Positions 1-8,212 of a DNA stretch of 64,000 bases are shown here, piece after piece; position 1 is the stretch's first letter; every line of letters begins with the position of its first letter. The stretch comes from CADEEN01 sp963783785 (GTDB taxonomy: Bacteria; Pseudomonadota; Gammaproteobacteria; Burkholderiales; Burkholderiaceae_C): the NCBI GenBank assembly GCA_963783785.1, contig CAWAOQ010000012.1, positions 1 through 64,000 on the forward strand, read 5' to 3'. Both the position numbers and the translations under genes were made by a program. Below the pieces are notes generated by a model that was given only the letters and a program-made list of their open reading frames with translations, searched no databases and was not told the origin of the DNA.

Positions 1-716
1 TGGAGTTGTGGTTTGACGAACCGGAGCCACCGGGGCGCCGCCATGACGTCGTGGTTCGCATCGCGCGCCGGAGCCCAGTCCGGCGGGGCGAAACGAGGAG
101 TTCTATTCGTTGCATATAGGCCTGTCACAGAGTCTCGACGATATTTTCGATGGTTTCGCGCGAAACACACGCGCAGAGATCAAGAAGTCGATCGAAAGGG
201 TGACGTCCTGCAATTTGAGTTCATCGAAGTCCAAGTGTCGACCAATTGCGGGAGTTCGTCGACTTCTATGATGAATTTGCTCGAGGAAAAGGTATGGCAA
301 GCCTTGCGACCGAAGACAGATCGAAGCCTATGCGGCGGTCGGGGCGCTTTACGCTGACTCGCGTCGTCAAATTCTGATAGGACATTGGCATGGCATGCGA
401 CTGTCAGCTACGGCGAATATATCGGACTGGTGCATTCGGTCTCCCACTTTCGCGAGGCCGATAGATGAATTTCGGAAGCTGATTAGTCGAGCCAACCGAC
501 GCCTGCACTGGGAAGAAATTCAGCACTTTCGAGATGAGAGGGTTTCGTGTCTACGATTTCGGTGGCTGGTACGCTGGGTCAACTGATGTCGAAAAGTTGA
601 TGATCAACAGGTTCAAGGAGGAGTTTGGCGGCCAGAAGGTGCTGGAGTTCACAGTGACTGAGAACCGCAGCCTTCTCGCCAAGTCGGTCGCTGCGATTCA
701 CGACCTATGGCAGTGA
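1..716 (+). pseudogene. Decayed FemAB/GNAT-like acyltransferase, 3' part
   Basis: No single frame is open, but stringing frames together gives a recognisable family pattern. The pieces are: a segment reading LDDIFDGFARNTR..EIKKSIE (about 130-195), one reading EFVDFYDEFARGKG (about 250-292), one reading QIEAYAAVGALYADSRRQIL (about 317-378), SYGEYIGLVHSVSHFRE, a RANRRLHW piece near 490-520, and finally YDFGGWYAGS with FKEEFGG (about 550-640). The order and spacing match the C-terminal half of FemAB/GNAT-fold proteins that occur in exopolysaccharide and exosortase loci. At least four frame changes are needed, and the 5' end lies outside the window. Its GC is visibly lower than that of the genes to the right. 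It may be a true pseudogene of an acquired island. Because other genes here carry single-base frameshifts, sequencing error cannot be excluded, although the density of breaks favours decay. Confidence 0.6.
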
Positions 717-788
717 CATTGGTTCGCAAAGTGGATCGGGAAACGCTCTATCGCTGGCCAGTCGCGGATCGCCTGCGAGTAGGTAGAT

Positions 789-2762
789 ATGTGTGGCATT
801 TCGGGAATCCTCAGCCTCGGTTCGGCGGCTCCGCCGAGCGATGGTGAGTTGTCGTCCATGATCCGGCAACTGCATCACCGCGGCCCCGATGGCGTGGGGT
901 TCTATCGATCGGGACCGATCGGCCTCGCGCATGCTCGCCTGAGCATCATCGACATCGCCGGCGGCGCGCAGCCGATTCACAACGAGGACAGGACCGTCTG
1001 GGTCACGTTCAACGGTGAAATATTCAACTACGTTGAGTTGCGACGCGACCTCGAACTGCGTGGCCACACTTTCTACACGCACTCCGACACGGAGGTGATC
1101 GTTCACCTCTATGAGCAGTACGGGGAGCAGTTTGTCGCGCACCTGAACGGACAGTTCGCCATCGCGCTGTGGGACGTCAAGCATCAACGGCTGGTGTTGG
1201 CGCGCGACCGGACAGGCATCCGCCCCCTCTTCTACACACACGCAGGCGGCAGGCTGCTGTTTGCGTCCGAAGCGAAGGCGCTGTTCGCCGTTTCCGACGT
1301 TCCGCGCCGGCTTGACCCGCAAGCCCTCGGCGAGATCTTCACGTACTGGTCACCCTTGGCGCCGCGCACGGTGTTCGAGGGTGTCGTGTCGCTCCCGCCG
1401 GGGCACATCATGGTGGCCGATGAGGGCGGCTCGCGCGTGGCGCGCTACTGGGACTGGAGCTTTCCCGCCGGTGACGCGGTGGATACGCGCTCGGAGCGGG
1501 ACTGTGCAGACGAGTTGAAGGAACTGCTCATCGACTCGGTGCGCCTGCAGTTGCGCTCGGATGTGCCGGTGGGTGCGTACCTGAGCGGTGGCCTCGATTC
1601 GTCGATCGTCACGTCGGTGATCAAGAACTTCACCGATACGCCCCTGCGCACGTTTTCGCTCACGTTCGCCGATGCGGAGTTTGACGAGAGTGCGTACCAG
1701 AATGAACTCGTCTCGTATCTCGGCACTGAACACTCCTCGGTCCGGTGCACCCGCGCCGATATCGCAGCGGCATTCCCGCGCACGATCTGGCACACCGAGT
1801 CGCCGATCGTCCGCACCGCACCGGCGCCCTTGATGCTGCTGTCGCAAAGCGTTCGCGAGTCGGGCTACAAGGTCGTCTTGACGGGCGAGGGGGCAGACGA
1901 GGTGTTCGGCGGCTACGACCTGTTCAAGGAGGCGAAGATTCGGCGCTTTCTTGCGCGCGAGCCGCAGTCCAAGAGTCGCCCGCGCATTCTCGAGCGGCTT
2001 TACCCCTACCTCCAACACTCGCCTGCGGCAGGCCGTGCCTTCACGCACCGGTTCTTTTCCGAGGGCCTGGATCACCTGCGGCAACCTTACTTTGCGCACA
2101 TTCCACGCTGGACGACGACGCGCCGCATCTGGCAGTTCTTCTCTGCCGACGTGCGCGAGCGGCTCGAACGCTGGGATCCCTACCGGGCCATCGGGCAAAC
2201 TTTGCCGGAAGAGATCGGTCGATGGGCGCCGATGAGCCAGGACCAGTATGTCGAGGCGCACACGCTCATGTCGGGCTACTTGTTGTGCTCGCAGGGTGAC
2301 CGCGTCGCAATGGCCAGCTCCATTGAGGGTCGCTTTCCTTTCCTGGACCATCGCTTGATCGAGTTCGCCAATCGCCTGCCACCCAAGTTCAAGATGAAGG
2401 GCCTGACGGAGAAGTACCTCCTGAAGAAGGCGATGACCGGCTTGTTGCCAGAGTCGATCCGCGTGCGCACCAAGCAGCCCTACCGGTCGCCAGACAGTCA
2501 GAGCTTCTTTGACGAGGGCAAGCCAGTCGATTACGTGGACGACTTGCTCGGCAAGTCGCGTATCGAGCAGGCAGGGTATTTCGACGCAGCAGCCGTGAGA
2601 AAGCTGTTCGAGAAGTGTCGGACAGGGCGGGCCATCGGTTTCGGGGACAACATGGCCTTTGTCGGCATTCTGTCCACCATGCTTTTGCATGACGCATATG
2701 TACAGCCGACCTCTGCGAGCTTGGTCGGCGCGACGCGAGATGCCGTGACGGCGCTCGCCTGA
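789..2762 (+). CDS. asnB: AsnB-type glutamine amidotransferase (asparagine synthetase family)
   Basis: 657 residues with the two-domain architecture of glutamine-hydrolysing asparagine synthetases. The N-terminal Ntn glutaminase starts directly with Met-Cys, so Cys2 is the nucleophile, which fixes the start; HHRGPDG and FNGEIFNY follow. The C-terminal ATP-pyrophosphatase domain has the PPi loop SGGLDSS at 266-272 and a later GEGADEVFGGY. It is about 100 residues longer than E. coli AsnB, a length typical of amidotransferases in exosortase and polysaccharide loci. It is the first intact gene of a co-directional set with an AMP ligase, an acyl carrier protein, a NadE-like protein and a methyltransferase. 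That context suggests amidation of a carrier-bound or sugar carboxylate rather than bulk asparagine synthesis. The family is certain; the specific substrate is inferred only. Confidence 0.9.
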   Translation: MCGISGILSLGSAAPPSDGELSSMIRQLHHRGPDGVGFYRSGPIGLAHARLSIIDIAGGAQPIHNEDRTVWVTFNGEIFNYVELRRDLELRGHTFYTHSDTEVIVHLYEQYGEQFVAHLNGQFAIALWDVKHQRLVLARDRTGIRPLFYTHAGGRLLFASEAKALFAVSDVPRRLDPQALGEIFTYWSPLAPRTVFEGVVSLPPGHIMVADEGGSRVARYWDWSFPAGDAVDTRSERDCADELKELLIDSVRLQLRSDVPVGAYLSGGLDSSIVTSVIKNFTDTPLRTFSLTFADAEFDESAYQNELVSYLGTEHSSVRCTRADIAAAFPRTIWHTESPIVRTAPAPLMLLSQSVRESGYKVVLTGEGADEVFGGYDLFKEAKIRRFLAREPQSKSRPRILERLYPYLQHSPAAGRAFTHRFFSEGLDHLRQPYFAHIPRWTTTRRIWQFFSADVRERLERWDPYRAIGQTLPEEIGRWAPMSQDQYVEAHTLMSGYLLCSQGDRVAMASSIEGRFPFLDHRLIEFANRLPPKFKMKGLTEKYLLKKAMTGLLPESIRVRTKQPYRSPDSQSFFDEGKPVDYVDDLLGKSRIEQAGYFDAAAVRKLFEKCRTGRAIGFGDNMAFVGILSTMLLHDAYVQPTSASLVGATRDAVTALA

Positions 2763-2792
2763 TCAGTGAGTTGATTGAGCTAGGGCCTGCGG

Positions 2793-4319
2793 ATGCTTCT
2801 TCACGAATTCTTGGCGACTTCGGTCTCTCAGAAGCCAGACAAGGTCGCACTGGTGTGCGAGAACCAAACATATACCTACGCGCAGCTTGCGCAGAGGGTG
2901 GCGCAGCTTGCTGTTGAGCTTCAGCGTTGCGGCGTTGCCCGCGGTGATCGCGTGGCGCTGTTCCTGGACAACGGCGTCGAACTGGTGGCGGGGGTGTTCG
3001 CCGCATTGGTGGCGGGGGCCGTCTTCATGCCGGTCAACCCGTTGACCAAGGCCGACAAACTGGCCTACATGTTGAACGATTCGCGGGCTGCCGCACTCAT
3101 TACCCACTCGAGCCTGGCGTCGGTCTATGAGGACGCACTGGCGCTCAACCGCACCGTGCTCAGTTGCATCGTCGCAGGGCGTGGCGAAGGGCGTGATCCC
3201 AGAATCGTTCGATACCCCGAGGCGATGACTGGCAACTCGCCAGCGCCAAGAGACCCGGGTCTCATCGACCAGGACCTGGCCGCCATCATCTACACGTCGG
3301 GCTCGACCGGGGATCCCAAGGGCGTGATGCTGACCCATCTGAACATGGTGTCTGCCGCACGCTCGGTCAGCACGTATCTGGGGTTGAGAGACGATGATGT
3401 GATCGTCTGTGTCCTGCCGCTTGCCTTCGACTACGGCCTTTATCAGTTGCTGATGAGTGTCAAAGTCGGGGCAACGTTGGTGCTGGAGAAGTCATTCACG
3501 TTTCCGGTCAAGGTGCTCGAACGGATGGCGCAGCACAAAGTGTCCGTCTTCCCGGGCGTGCCGACGATCTTCTCGATGCTGATGAACATCGGGACGCTGG
3601 CGAGCTATGACCTGCATGCATTGCGAATGATCACCAACACGGCTGCTGCGCTGTCGGAAGAGCACATCCGTCAACTGCGTGGCCTCTTCCCGCAGGCTCA
3701 GTTGTTCTCGATGTACGGCCTCACCGAATGCAAGCGCGTTACCTACCTGCCGCCCGAGCAACTCGACATCCGCCCGACCAGTGTCGGGCGTGGCATGCCG
3801 AACGAGGAGGTCTGGCTGGTCGACGAATCCGGCCGGCGCCTGCCCAACGGAAGCACGGGTGAGCTGGTGATTCGCGGCAGCAACGTCATGCGCGGGTACT
3901 GGGAGAAGCCTGAAGAGACGGCCAAGCGCCTCAGACCAGGGCCAATTCCCGGCGAGATGATCCTCTACTCGGGGGACATCTTCCGCACGGACGAAGAGGG
4001 GTACCTATACTTCGTCGCTCGCAAGGACGACATCATCAAGAGTCGGGGCGAAAAGGTCAGCCCCCGTGAGGTGGAGAACGCGCTTTACGCACTCGAGGGG
4101 GTCTACGAGGCAACAGTCATCGGCGTGCCAGATCCCTTGCTCGGCCAGGCGATCAAGGCTTTCGTGGTCCTCAAGCAAGGCTATCGCTATTCCGAGCGCG
4201 ACGTGATCAAGCATTGCATGGGCAGGCTCGAGAACTTCATGGCGCCCAAGTACGTCGAGTTCGTCGATGCGCTTCCCAAGACCGACACTGGCAAAATCAA
4301 GAAGACTGGCTTGGCGTGA
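2793..4319 (+). CDS. AMP-forming acyl-CoA/acyl-ACP ligase (exosortase-locus type)
   Basis: 508-residue ANL-superfamily adenylating enzyme. The P-loop motif YTSGSTGDPKG is at 167-177, MYGLTE lies in the middle, YSGDIF and KSRGEKVSPREVE mark the hinge, and the C-terminal catalytic lysine motif is TDTGKIKK. The length fits a single adenylation plus thioesterification enzyme. It begins 30 bp after asnB and is followed 47 bp later by a stand-alone acyl carrier protein, its most likely acceptor. By family knowledge it would activate a carboxylate with ATP and load it on the 4'-phosphopantetheine of the carrier. It resembles the AMP-forming ligases annotated as exosortase A system-associated. The acid activated cannot be told from sequence. 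Confidence 0.85.
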   Translation: MLLHEFLATSVSQKPDKVALVCENQTYTYAQLAQRVAQLAVELQRCGVARGDRVALFLDNGVELVAGVFAALVAGAVFMPVNPLTKADKLAYMLNDSRAAALITHSSLASVYEDALALNRTVLSCIVAGRGEGRDPRIVRYPEAMTGNSPAPRDPGLIDQDLAAIIYTSGSTGDPKGVMLTHLNMVSAARSVSTYLGLRDDDVIVCVLPLAFDYGLYQLLMSVKVGATLVLEKSFTFPVKVLERMAQHKVSVFPGVPTIFSMLMNIGTLASYDLHALRMITNTAAALSEEHIRQLRGLFPQAQLFSMYGLTECKRVTYLPPEQLDIRPTSVGRGMPNEEVWLVDESGRRLPNGSTGELVIRGSNVMRGYWEKPEETAKRLRPGPIPGEMILYSGDIFRTDEEGYLYFVARKDDIIKSRGEKVSPREVENALYALEGVYEATVIGVPDPLLGQAIKAFVVLKQGYRYSERDVIKHCMGRLENFMAPKYVEFVDALPKTDTGKIKKTGLA

Positions 4320-4366
4320 CCGTAGCGATGCGCTGCCCGGCACCACTTTCGAACAAGGCGAGATGA

Positions 4367-4621
4367 ATGACCAACGTTAAGAGCCAGGTTCGGGCGTTCA
4401 TCGCCGAGAACTTCCTGATGGGCGCCAACGCGGCAAAGTTCGCCGACACCGATTCGTTCTTGGATCTTCACATCATCGACTCCACTGGCTTTCTGGAGCT
4501 CGTCACCTTCCTCGAAGAGAGGTTCGGCATCCGCATCGAAGATGAAGAGATGATTCCGGAGAACCTTGACAGCCTCGACAGCATCGAGGCCTATGTCAAC
4601 AAGAAGTTGACCAACAGGTGA
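4367..4621 (+). CDS. Acyl carrier protein
   Basis: 84-residue acidic protein with the four-helix carrier pattern. The phosphopantetheine attachment site is Ser39 in IIDSTGFLELV, a variant of the usual DSL motif in which Leu is replaced by Thr. It is followed by the acidic recognition helix FLEERFGIRIEDEEM and the LDSLDSIEAYV end helix. The start at 4367 is preceded by an AAGGCGAG ribosome-binding site; an ATG four bases upstream is out of frame. It lies between the AMP ligase and the NadE-like gene, so it is probably the shuttle on which the activated acid is modified. It is separate from the fatty-acid acpP, which would sit in the fab cluster. Confidence 0.85.
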   Translation: MTNVKSQVRAFIAENFLMGANAAKFADTDSFLDLHIIDSTGFLELVTFLEERFGIRIEDEEMIPENLDSLDSIEAYVNKKLTNR

Positions 4622-4669
4622 GACGAGCGCGGACCCGGCCCCTTGCAGGCTGCCAGCGGCATTGACGCC

Positions 4670-5650
4670 ATGAACTTGTGCTCATCTGTTCTGGACCTCG
4701 ACTGCGCGGCGGAGGTCGCACGAATCTCGAGTCGCATCGTTGCTGTCGTGGCACAAGAGCAGCGACGCCGGGGGGTGGTCATTGCGTTGTCGGGCGGTGT
4801 GGACAGCTCGGTGTGCGGAGCGCTTGCAGTGCGCGCGCTTGGCCCACAGAAGGTGTACGGTCTGATGCTGCCGGAGAAGGACTCGAAGTCGAGCAGCAAG
4901 GACCTCGGACAGCGCGTCGCCGAGCAGTTGGGCATCCCGTTCTCGGTCGAGGACATCGCTCCGACGCTCGAGGCGATTGGTTGCTATCGCTGGCGCGACG
5001 AGGCCATGCGGCGCGTCTTCCCCGACTACGCAGACGGGTGGAAAAGCAAGATAGCCATTTCGGGCGGCGCCGAAGGCCGCATCAATTTCTTCAAGCTGAT
5101 CGTGCAGTCGCCCGAGGGGCAAGTTCATGAGGCTCGCTTGCCGATTCGGGAGTACCTGCAAATCGTTGCGGCAACCAACTACAAGCAACGCATCCGCAAG
5201 ACGGTGGAATACTTCCACGCGGATCGGTTGAACTATGCGGTGATCGGCACCCCGAACCGCTTGGAGTACGACCAAGGATTCTTCGTGAAGAACGGCGACG
5301 GCGCGGCGGACATCAAGCCCATTGCCCATCTCTACAAGACGCAGGTTTACGCCCTTGCGAGGTATCTCGGCTTGCCTGATGAGGTGTGCTCGGCAAAGCC
5401 TACGACCGACACCTACAGCCTCCCGCAAGGGCAGGACGAGTTCTATTTCTCGCTGCCATACGACAAGATGGACATCGCCTTGTGGGCTCACAACCACGGC
5501 ATCCCGGTGGCAGAACTGGCCGCGTATCTCGGTGTCGACCAGGCGCGTGGCGAATTCATCTATGCGGACATCGAGTCGAAACGGCGCGCGACGCGTTACT
5601 TGCATGCACGTCCGGCATTGTTGGGGCAGGTCGACGAGATCGACGCCTGA
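4670..5650 (+). CDS. NadE-like ATP pyrophosphatase (NAD synthase family, no glutaminase domain)
   Basis: Starting at the ATG at 4670 this is 326 residues; a TTG at 4643 would add nine. The ATP-pyrophosphatase loop SGGVDSS is at 41-47. The later segments GTPNRLEYDQGFF, GDGAADIKPIAHLYKTQV and LPDEVCSAKPTTDTYSLPQGQ match the C-terminal half of NAD synthases. It is longer than the roughly 275-residue ammonia-dependent NadE and has an insertion after the first helices (about residues 100-165). It has no nitrilase-type glutaminase domain, so it would need free ammonia or ammonia from a partner. It lies between the acyl carrier protein and the methyltransferase genes. NadE paralogues occur in sugar and surface-polysaccharide clusters as amide- or amidine-forming enzymes, so it may not make NAD at all. 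The fold is confident, the role is not. Confidence 0.75.
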   Translation: MNLCSSVLDLDCAAEVARISSRIVAVVAQEQRRRGVVIALSGGVDSSVCGALAVRALGPQKVYGLMLPEKDSKSSSKDLGQRVAEQLGIPFSVEDIAPTLEAIGCYRWRDEAMRRVFPDYADGWKSKIAISGGAEGRINFFKLIVQSPEGQVHEARLPIREYLQIVAATNYKQRIRKTVEYFHADRLNYAVIGTPNRLEYDQGFFVKNGDGAADIKPIAHLYKTQVYALARYLGLPDEVCSAKPTTDTYSLPQGQDEFYFSLPYDKMDIALWAHNHGIPVAELAAYLGVDQARGEFIYADIESKRRATRYLHARPALLGQVDEIDA

Positions 5651-5690
5651 TCAAATCGCGCAGTGCGCTCTGCCGTCGGCCCATGACACG

Positions 5691-6626
5691 ATGAACGATT
5701 CAGAGTCACAGCTTCTCGGGAGTGTTGGGGGCGATCTGTTCCGCGTGCTGTATGCCCGGCTCGAACATGGATTGCAGACCCTGCCTGACAAACCGGAGGA
5801 GACCGCCGACTCGACGCTTCGATGTTTGTGGCACTTGGCGGCGGGCAACCCGCTGTCACCCGACGCTGCAGTCGAGCAGCCCCTCCACGCGCTGACCGCG
5901 GAGATGCAGTCATCTCTGCTGCGCCTCGTCGAGCAGCGGATTTCAGGAATTCCACTGGGACATCTCTGCGGCCACCAGCGCTTCATGGGATTGGAACTGC
6001 TTGCCGGTCCTCAGGCACTCATTCCGCGGCGGGAAACTGAACTGCTCGCTCGAGCAGTGATGGATACCTTGCGCAATCGCGTGCTGCCCGATAGCGGCCG
6101 GGCCACCGTGGTCGATACGTGCACCGGCTGCGGAAATCTGGCCGTTGCCATCGCCAGCGCGGATCCACGTGTGAAGGTGTTTGCCTCCGACCTCTCTGCC
6201 GATGCGATTGAACTCGCCAGGCGCAATGTCGAACACCTCCGACTAGGCGCGCAGGTCGAACTTCGGGTGGGCGATCTGCTGCAGCCTTTCGATGAACCCC
6301 GCTTTCACAGGGCCGTGGACGTCATCGTCTGCAACCCGCCCTACATCTCCAGCAGGAAGTTGGAAACGATGCCGGGCGAGATCATCGGGTTCGAACCACG
6401 GCTCGCGTTCGATGGCGGTCCATTGGGCGTTCGAATTCTGCAGAGGTTGATTCGTGAAGCACCCAGTCTTCTGCGTGAGGGGGGATGGCTGTTGTTTGAA
6501 GTCGGCCTCGGGCAAGGCCCGGCAGTCATGCAGCGCATGTCAGGCGCAGGTGGCTACTCGGAGATCAGCGGCGTGACTGACGCTGAAGGGCAAGTCCGGG
6601 CGGTGCGCGCACGGTCTTCCCCGTGA
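5691..6626 (+). CDS. HemK/PrmC-like N5-glutamine-type methyltransferase
   Basis: 311 residues. The N-terminal region reads GIPLGHLCGHQRF and LIPRRETELLAR, as in PrmC. SAM-binding motif I is DTCTGCGNLAVA, and the catalytic NPPY motif is at 215-218, which in this family selects a planar amide or aromatic nitrogen. The start at 5691 gives a 40-bp gap from the NadE-like gene; a nearby ATG at 5683 is out of frame. True prmC normally sits next to prfA, which is absent here. The N-terminus also has about 35 extra divergent residues. I therefore infer an N-methyltransferase acting in the same pathway as the upstream amidotransferase and carrier, but a housekeeping PrmC cannot be ruled out. Confidence 0.7.
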   Translation: MNDSESQLLGSVGGDLFRVLYARLEHGLQTLPDKPEETADSTLRCLWHLAAGNPLSPDAAVEQPLHALTAEMQSSLLRLVEQRISGIPLGHLCGHQRFMGLELLAGPQALIPRRETELLARAVMDTLRNRVLPDSGRATVVDTCTGCGNLAVAIASADPRVKVFASDLSADAIELARRNVEHLRLGAQVELRVGDLLQPFDEPRFHRAVDVIVCNPPYISSRKLETMPGEIIGFEPRLAFDGGPLGVRILQRLIREAPSLLREGGWLLFEVGLGQGPAVMQRMSGAGGYSEISGVTDAEGQVRAVRARSSP

Positions 6627-6654
6627 CAAGGGCGCACGCGTGACCACGAGCAGG

Positions 6655-6675
6655 GCAAAGTGCATGTCACTTTGC
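6655..6675. terminator. Hairpin between convergent genes
   Basis: A perfect 8-bp stem GCAAAGTG/CACTTTGC with a 5-base loop lies between the methyltransferase stop and the end of the thioredoxin gene. No T-tract follows on either strand, so it is only a weak terminator candidate. Confidence 0.3.
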
Positions 6676-7125
6676 TTGGATCGCGACCCTGGTGACGAAG
6701 TTGTAGATGCCCTTTTCGCCCATGGAGCGGGCTGCTGACAGTTCGCCGGGCCGAGTGGCGTACAAGACCCTGCCTTGTTCCGACAGGACCGCGGCTGCAG
6801 GGATACCGCCTTTCAGCGGCACGCCAAAGGATTCAGCGATGTCGACGTTTTGATCGAACCTGCCCACGTTGACCTTCACAACTTTGAAGTTCTTTGCGAT
6901 GAGTGCAGCAGATGGCCCGTCCTTGAACGCGATGTCAAGGAACTTGCAGTCTCCGCACCAGTTGGCGCCGAACACCACGAGAACCTGCACCTTTGACTTC
7001 TGGGCCTCGGCTTGCGCTGCCCTGATTGCAGCTCTTGCGTCGGCCGATTCATCATAGGGCTGCGTCGTCGCAGCCATGGCCAGCGTCACTGAGGCGAGAA
7101 GGATCGCGGCGATGGGGCTGCGCAT
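6667..7125 (-). CDS. Periplasmic thioredoxin-fold protein
   Basis: 152 residues with a clear signal peptide (basic MRSP, then a hydrophobic stretch ending LAMAATTQ). A thioredoxin domain follows with the redox motif WCGDC in VFGANWCGDCKFLD. A cis-proline-type segment GGIPAAAVL and the end NFVTRV complete the fold. The CGDC active site is seen in thioredoxin-like proteins of the DUF255/thioredoxin_7 type. It is the last gene of the minus-strand epsB-epsL-galE run, 51 bp after galE, and converges on the methyltransferase. It probably handles cysteine redox state or thiols in the periplasm; a link to exopolysaccharide export is only positional. Confidence 0.75.
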   Translation of the reverse strand: MRSPIAAILLASVTLAMAATTQPYDESADARAAIRAAQAEAQKSKVQVLVVFGANWCGDCKFLDIAFKDGPSAALIAKNFKVVKVNVGRFDQNVDIAESFGVPLKGGIPAAAVLSEQGRVLYATRPGELSAARSMGEKGIYNFVTRVAIQAK

Positions 7126-7176
7126 GGGTACTCTCCGCTTCGGGGTCTGAGCCGTTCTGCACCAGCGAGTGTGCGC

Positions 7177-8202
7177 TCACGCCCCTGACGCGAACCCGTC
7201 GGGGTTGAGCCGCTGCCAGCGCCAACTGTCGGCGCACATCGTGTCGAGATCCCGCTGCGCGCGCCAGCCCAACAGCGCCTCGGCGCGGCGAGGATCGGCA
7301 TAGCAGGCGGCCACGTCGCCGGGGCGACGGGGTACCAGTTCGTAAGGAATGGGCCGGCCGCTCGCTCGCTCGTACGCGCGCACCACGTCGAGCACGCTGT
7401 AGCCGACGCCCGGTGCCCAGGTTGACGGTGAACGAGCCGGGTGCATCCAACAGTCTGCGCAGCGCCGCAACGTGGCCTTCGGCGAGGTCCATCACATGGA
7501 TGTAGTCGCGCACGCCGGTGCCGTCCGGCGTGGGGTAGTCGTGGCCGAATACCTGCAGGCGAGGACGCCGGCCAATGGCGACCTGCGCCACGTAGGGCAT
7601 CAGGTTGTTGGGCACGCCGCGCGGGTCTTCGCCGATGGCGCCGCTCTCATGGGCCCCCACGGGATTGAAGTAGCGCAGGCAGGCGGTCTGCCAGGCGGGC
7701 TCGGCCGCGCCAAGGTCGCGCAGGATCTGCTCGGCCATCAGCTTGGTCTGGCCGTAGGGGTTGGTGGCGGCCAGCGGCGCGTCCTCGTCGATCGGCAGCG
7801 TCTCGGGCTGCCATACACCGTGGCGCTGCTGCTGAAGACGAAGCGGCTCGGCGCCGTGCCGGCGCATCGTCTCGCAAACGGCGAGCAGGCCGCCGAGGTT
7901 GTTGGCGTAGTAGGCCAGCGGTTTGGCGGTGGATTCGCCGACCGCTTTGAAGGCCGCGAAATGCACCGTCGCGTCGACGCGGTGTGCTCGAAGCAGCGCC
8001 TGCATCGCGCCGTGCGTCGCACACGTTCAAGCGCTCGAAACGCGGCGCGTGGCCGAGCAGGTGCTGCAGCCGCACCAGCACCTGCGGCGAACTGTTGCTG
8101 AAGTCGTCGACGCCGATGACCGCGAAGCCGGCCGCTTGCCAGCGCCAGCCAGGTGTGGGAGCCGATGTAGCCGGTCGCGCCGGTCAGCAGGATGGTCGGC
8201 AA
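7177..8202 (-). CDS. galE: UDP-glucose 4-epimerase (frame broken by indels)
   Basis: Interconverts UDP-glucose and UDP-galactose. The start is a TTG at 8202, giving PTILLTGATGYIGSH, the Rossmann NAD motif. Further family pieces are VHFAAFKAVGES, FVFSSSATVYGS (Ser of the catalytic site), NPYGQTKLMAE (the YxxxK motif), LRYFNPVGAHESG, GTGVRDYIHVMDLA and GDVAACYADP near the end. They lie in alternating frames. Reading them together needs about five single-base corrections, mostly removal of one extra G or C (near 8150, 8000, 7850 and 7408) and one restored base near 7812. The corrected length is about 340 residues, exactly that of the family. I therefore think the gene is intact in the organism. 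It follows epsL and would supply UDP-galactose for the exopolysaccharide. Confidence 0.85.
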
Positions 8203-8212
8203 GGCAGCAGGA

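Noticed and set aside
5691..6626. Canonical PrmC release-factor methyltransferase
   Set aside because: Not next to prfA and located in an amidotransferase/carrier-protein set. Left open rather than assigned, since NPPY alone does not decide.
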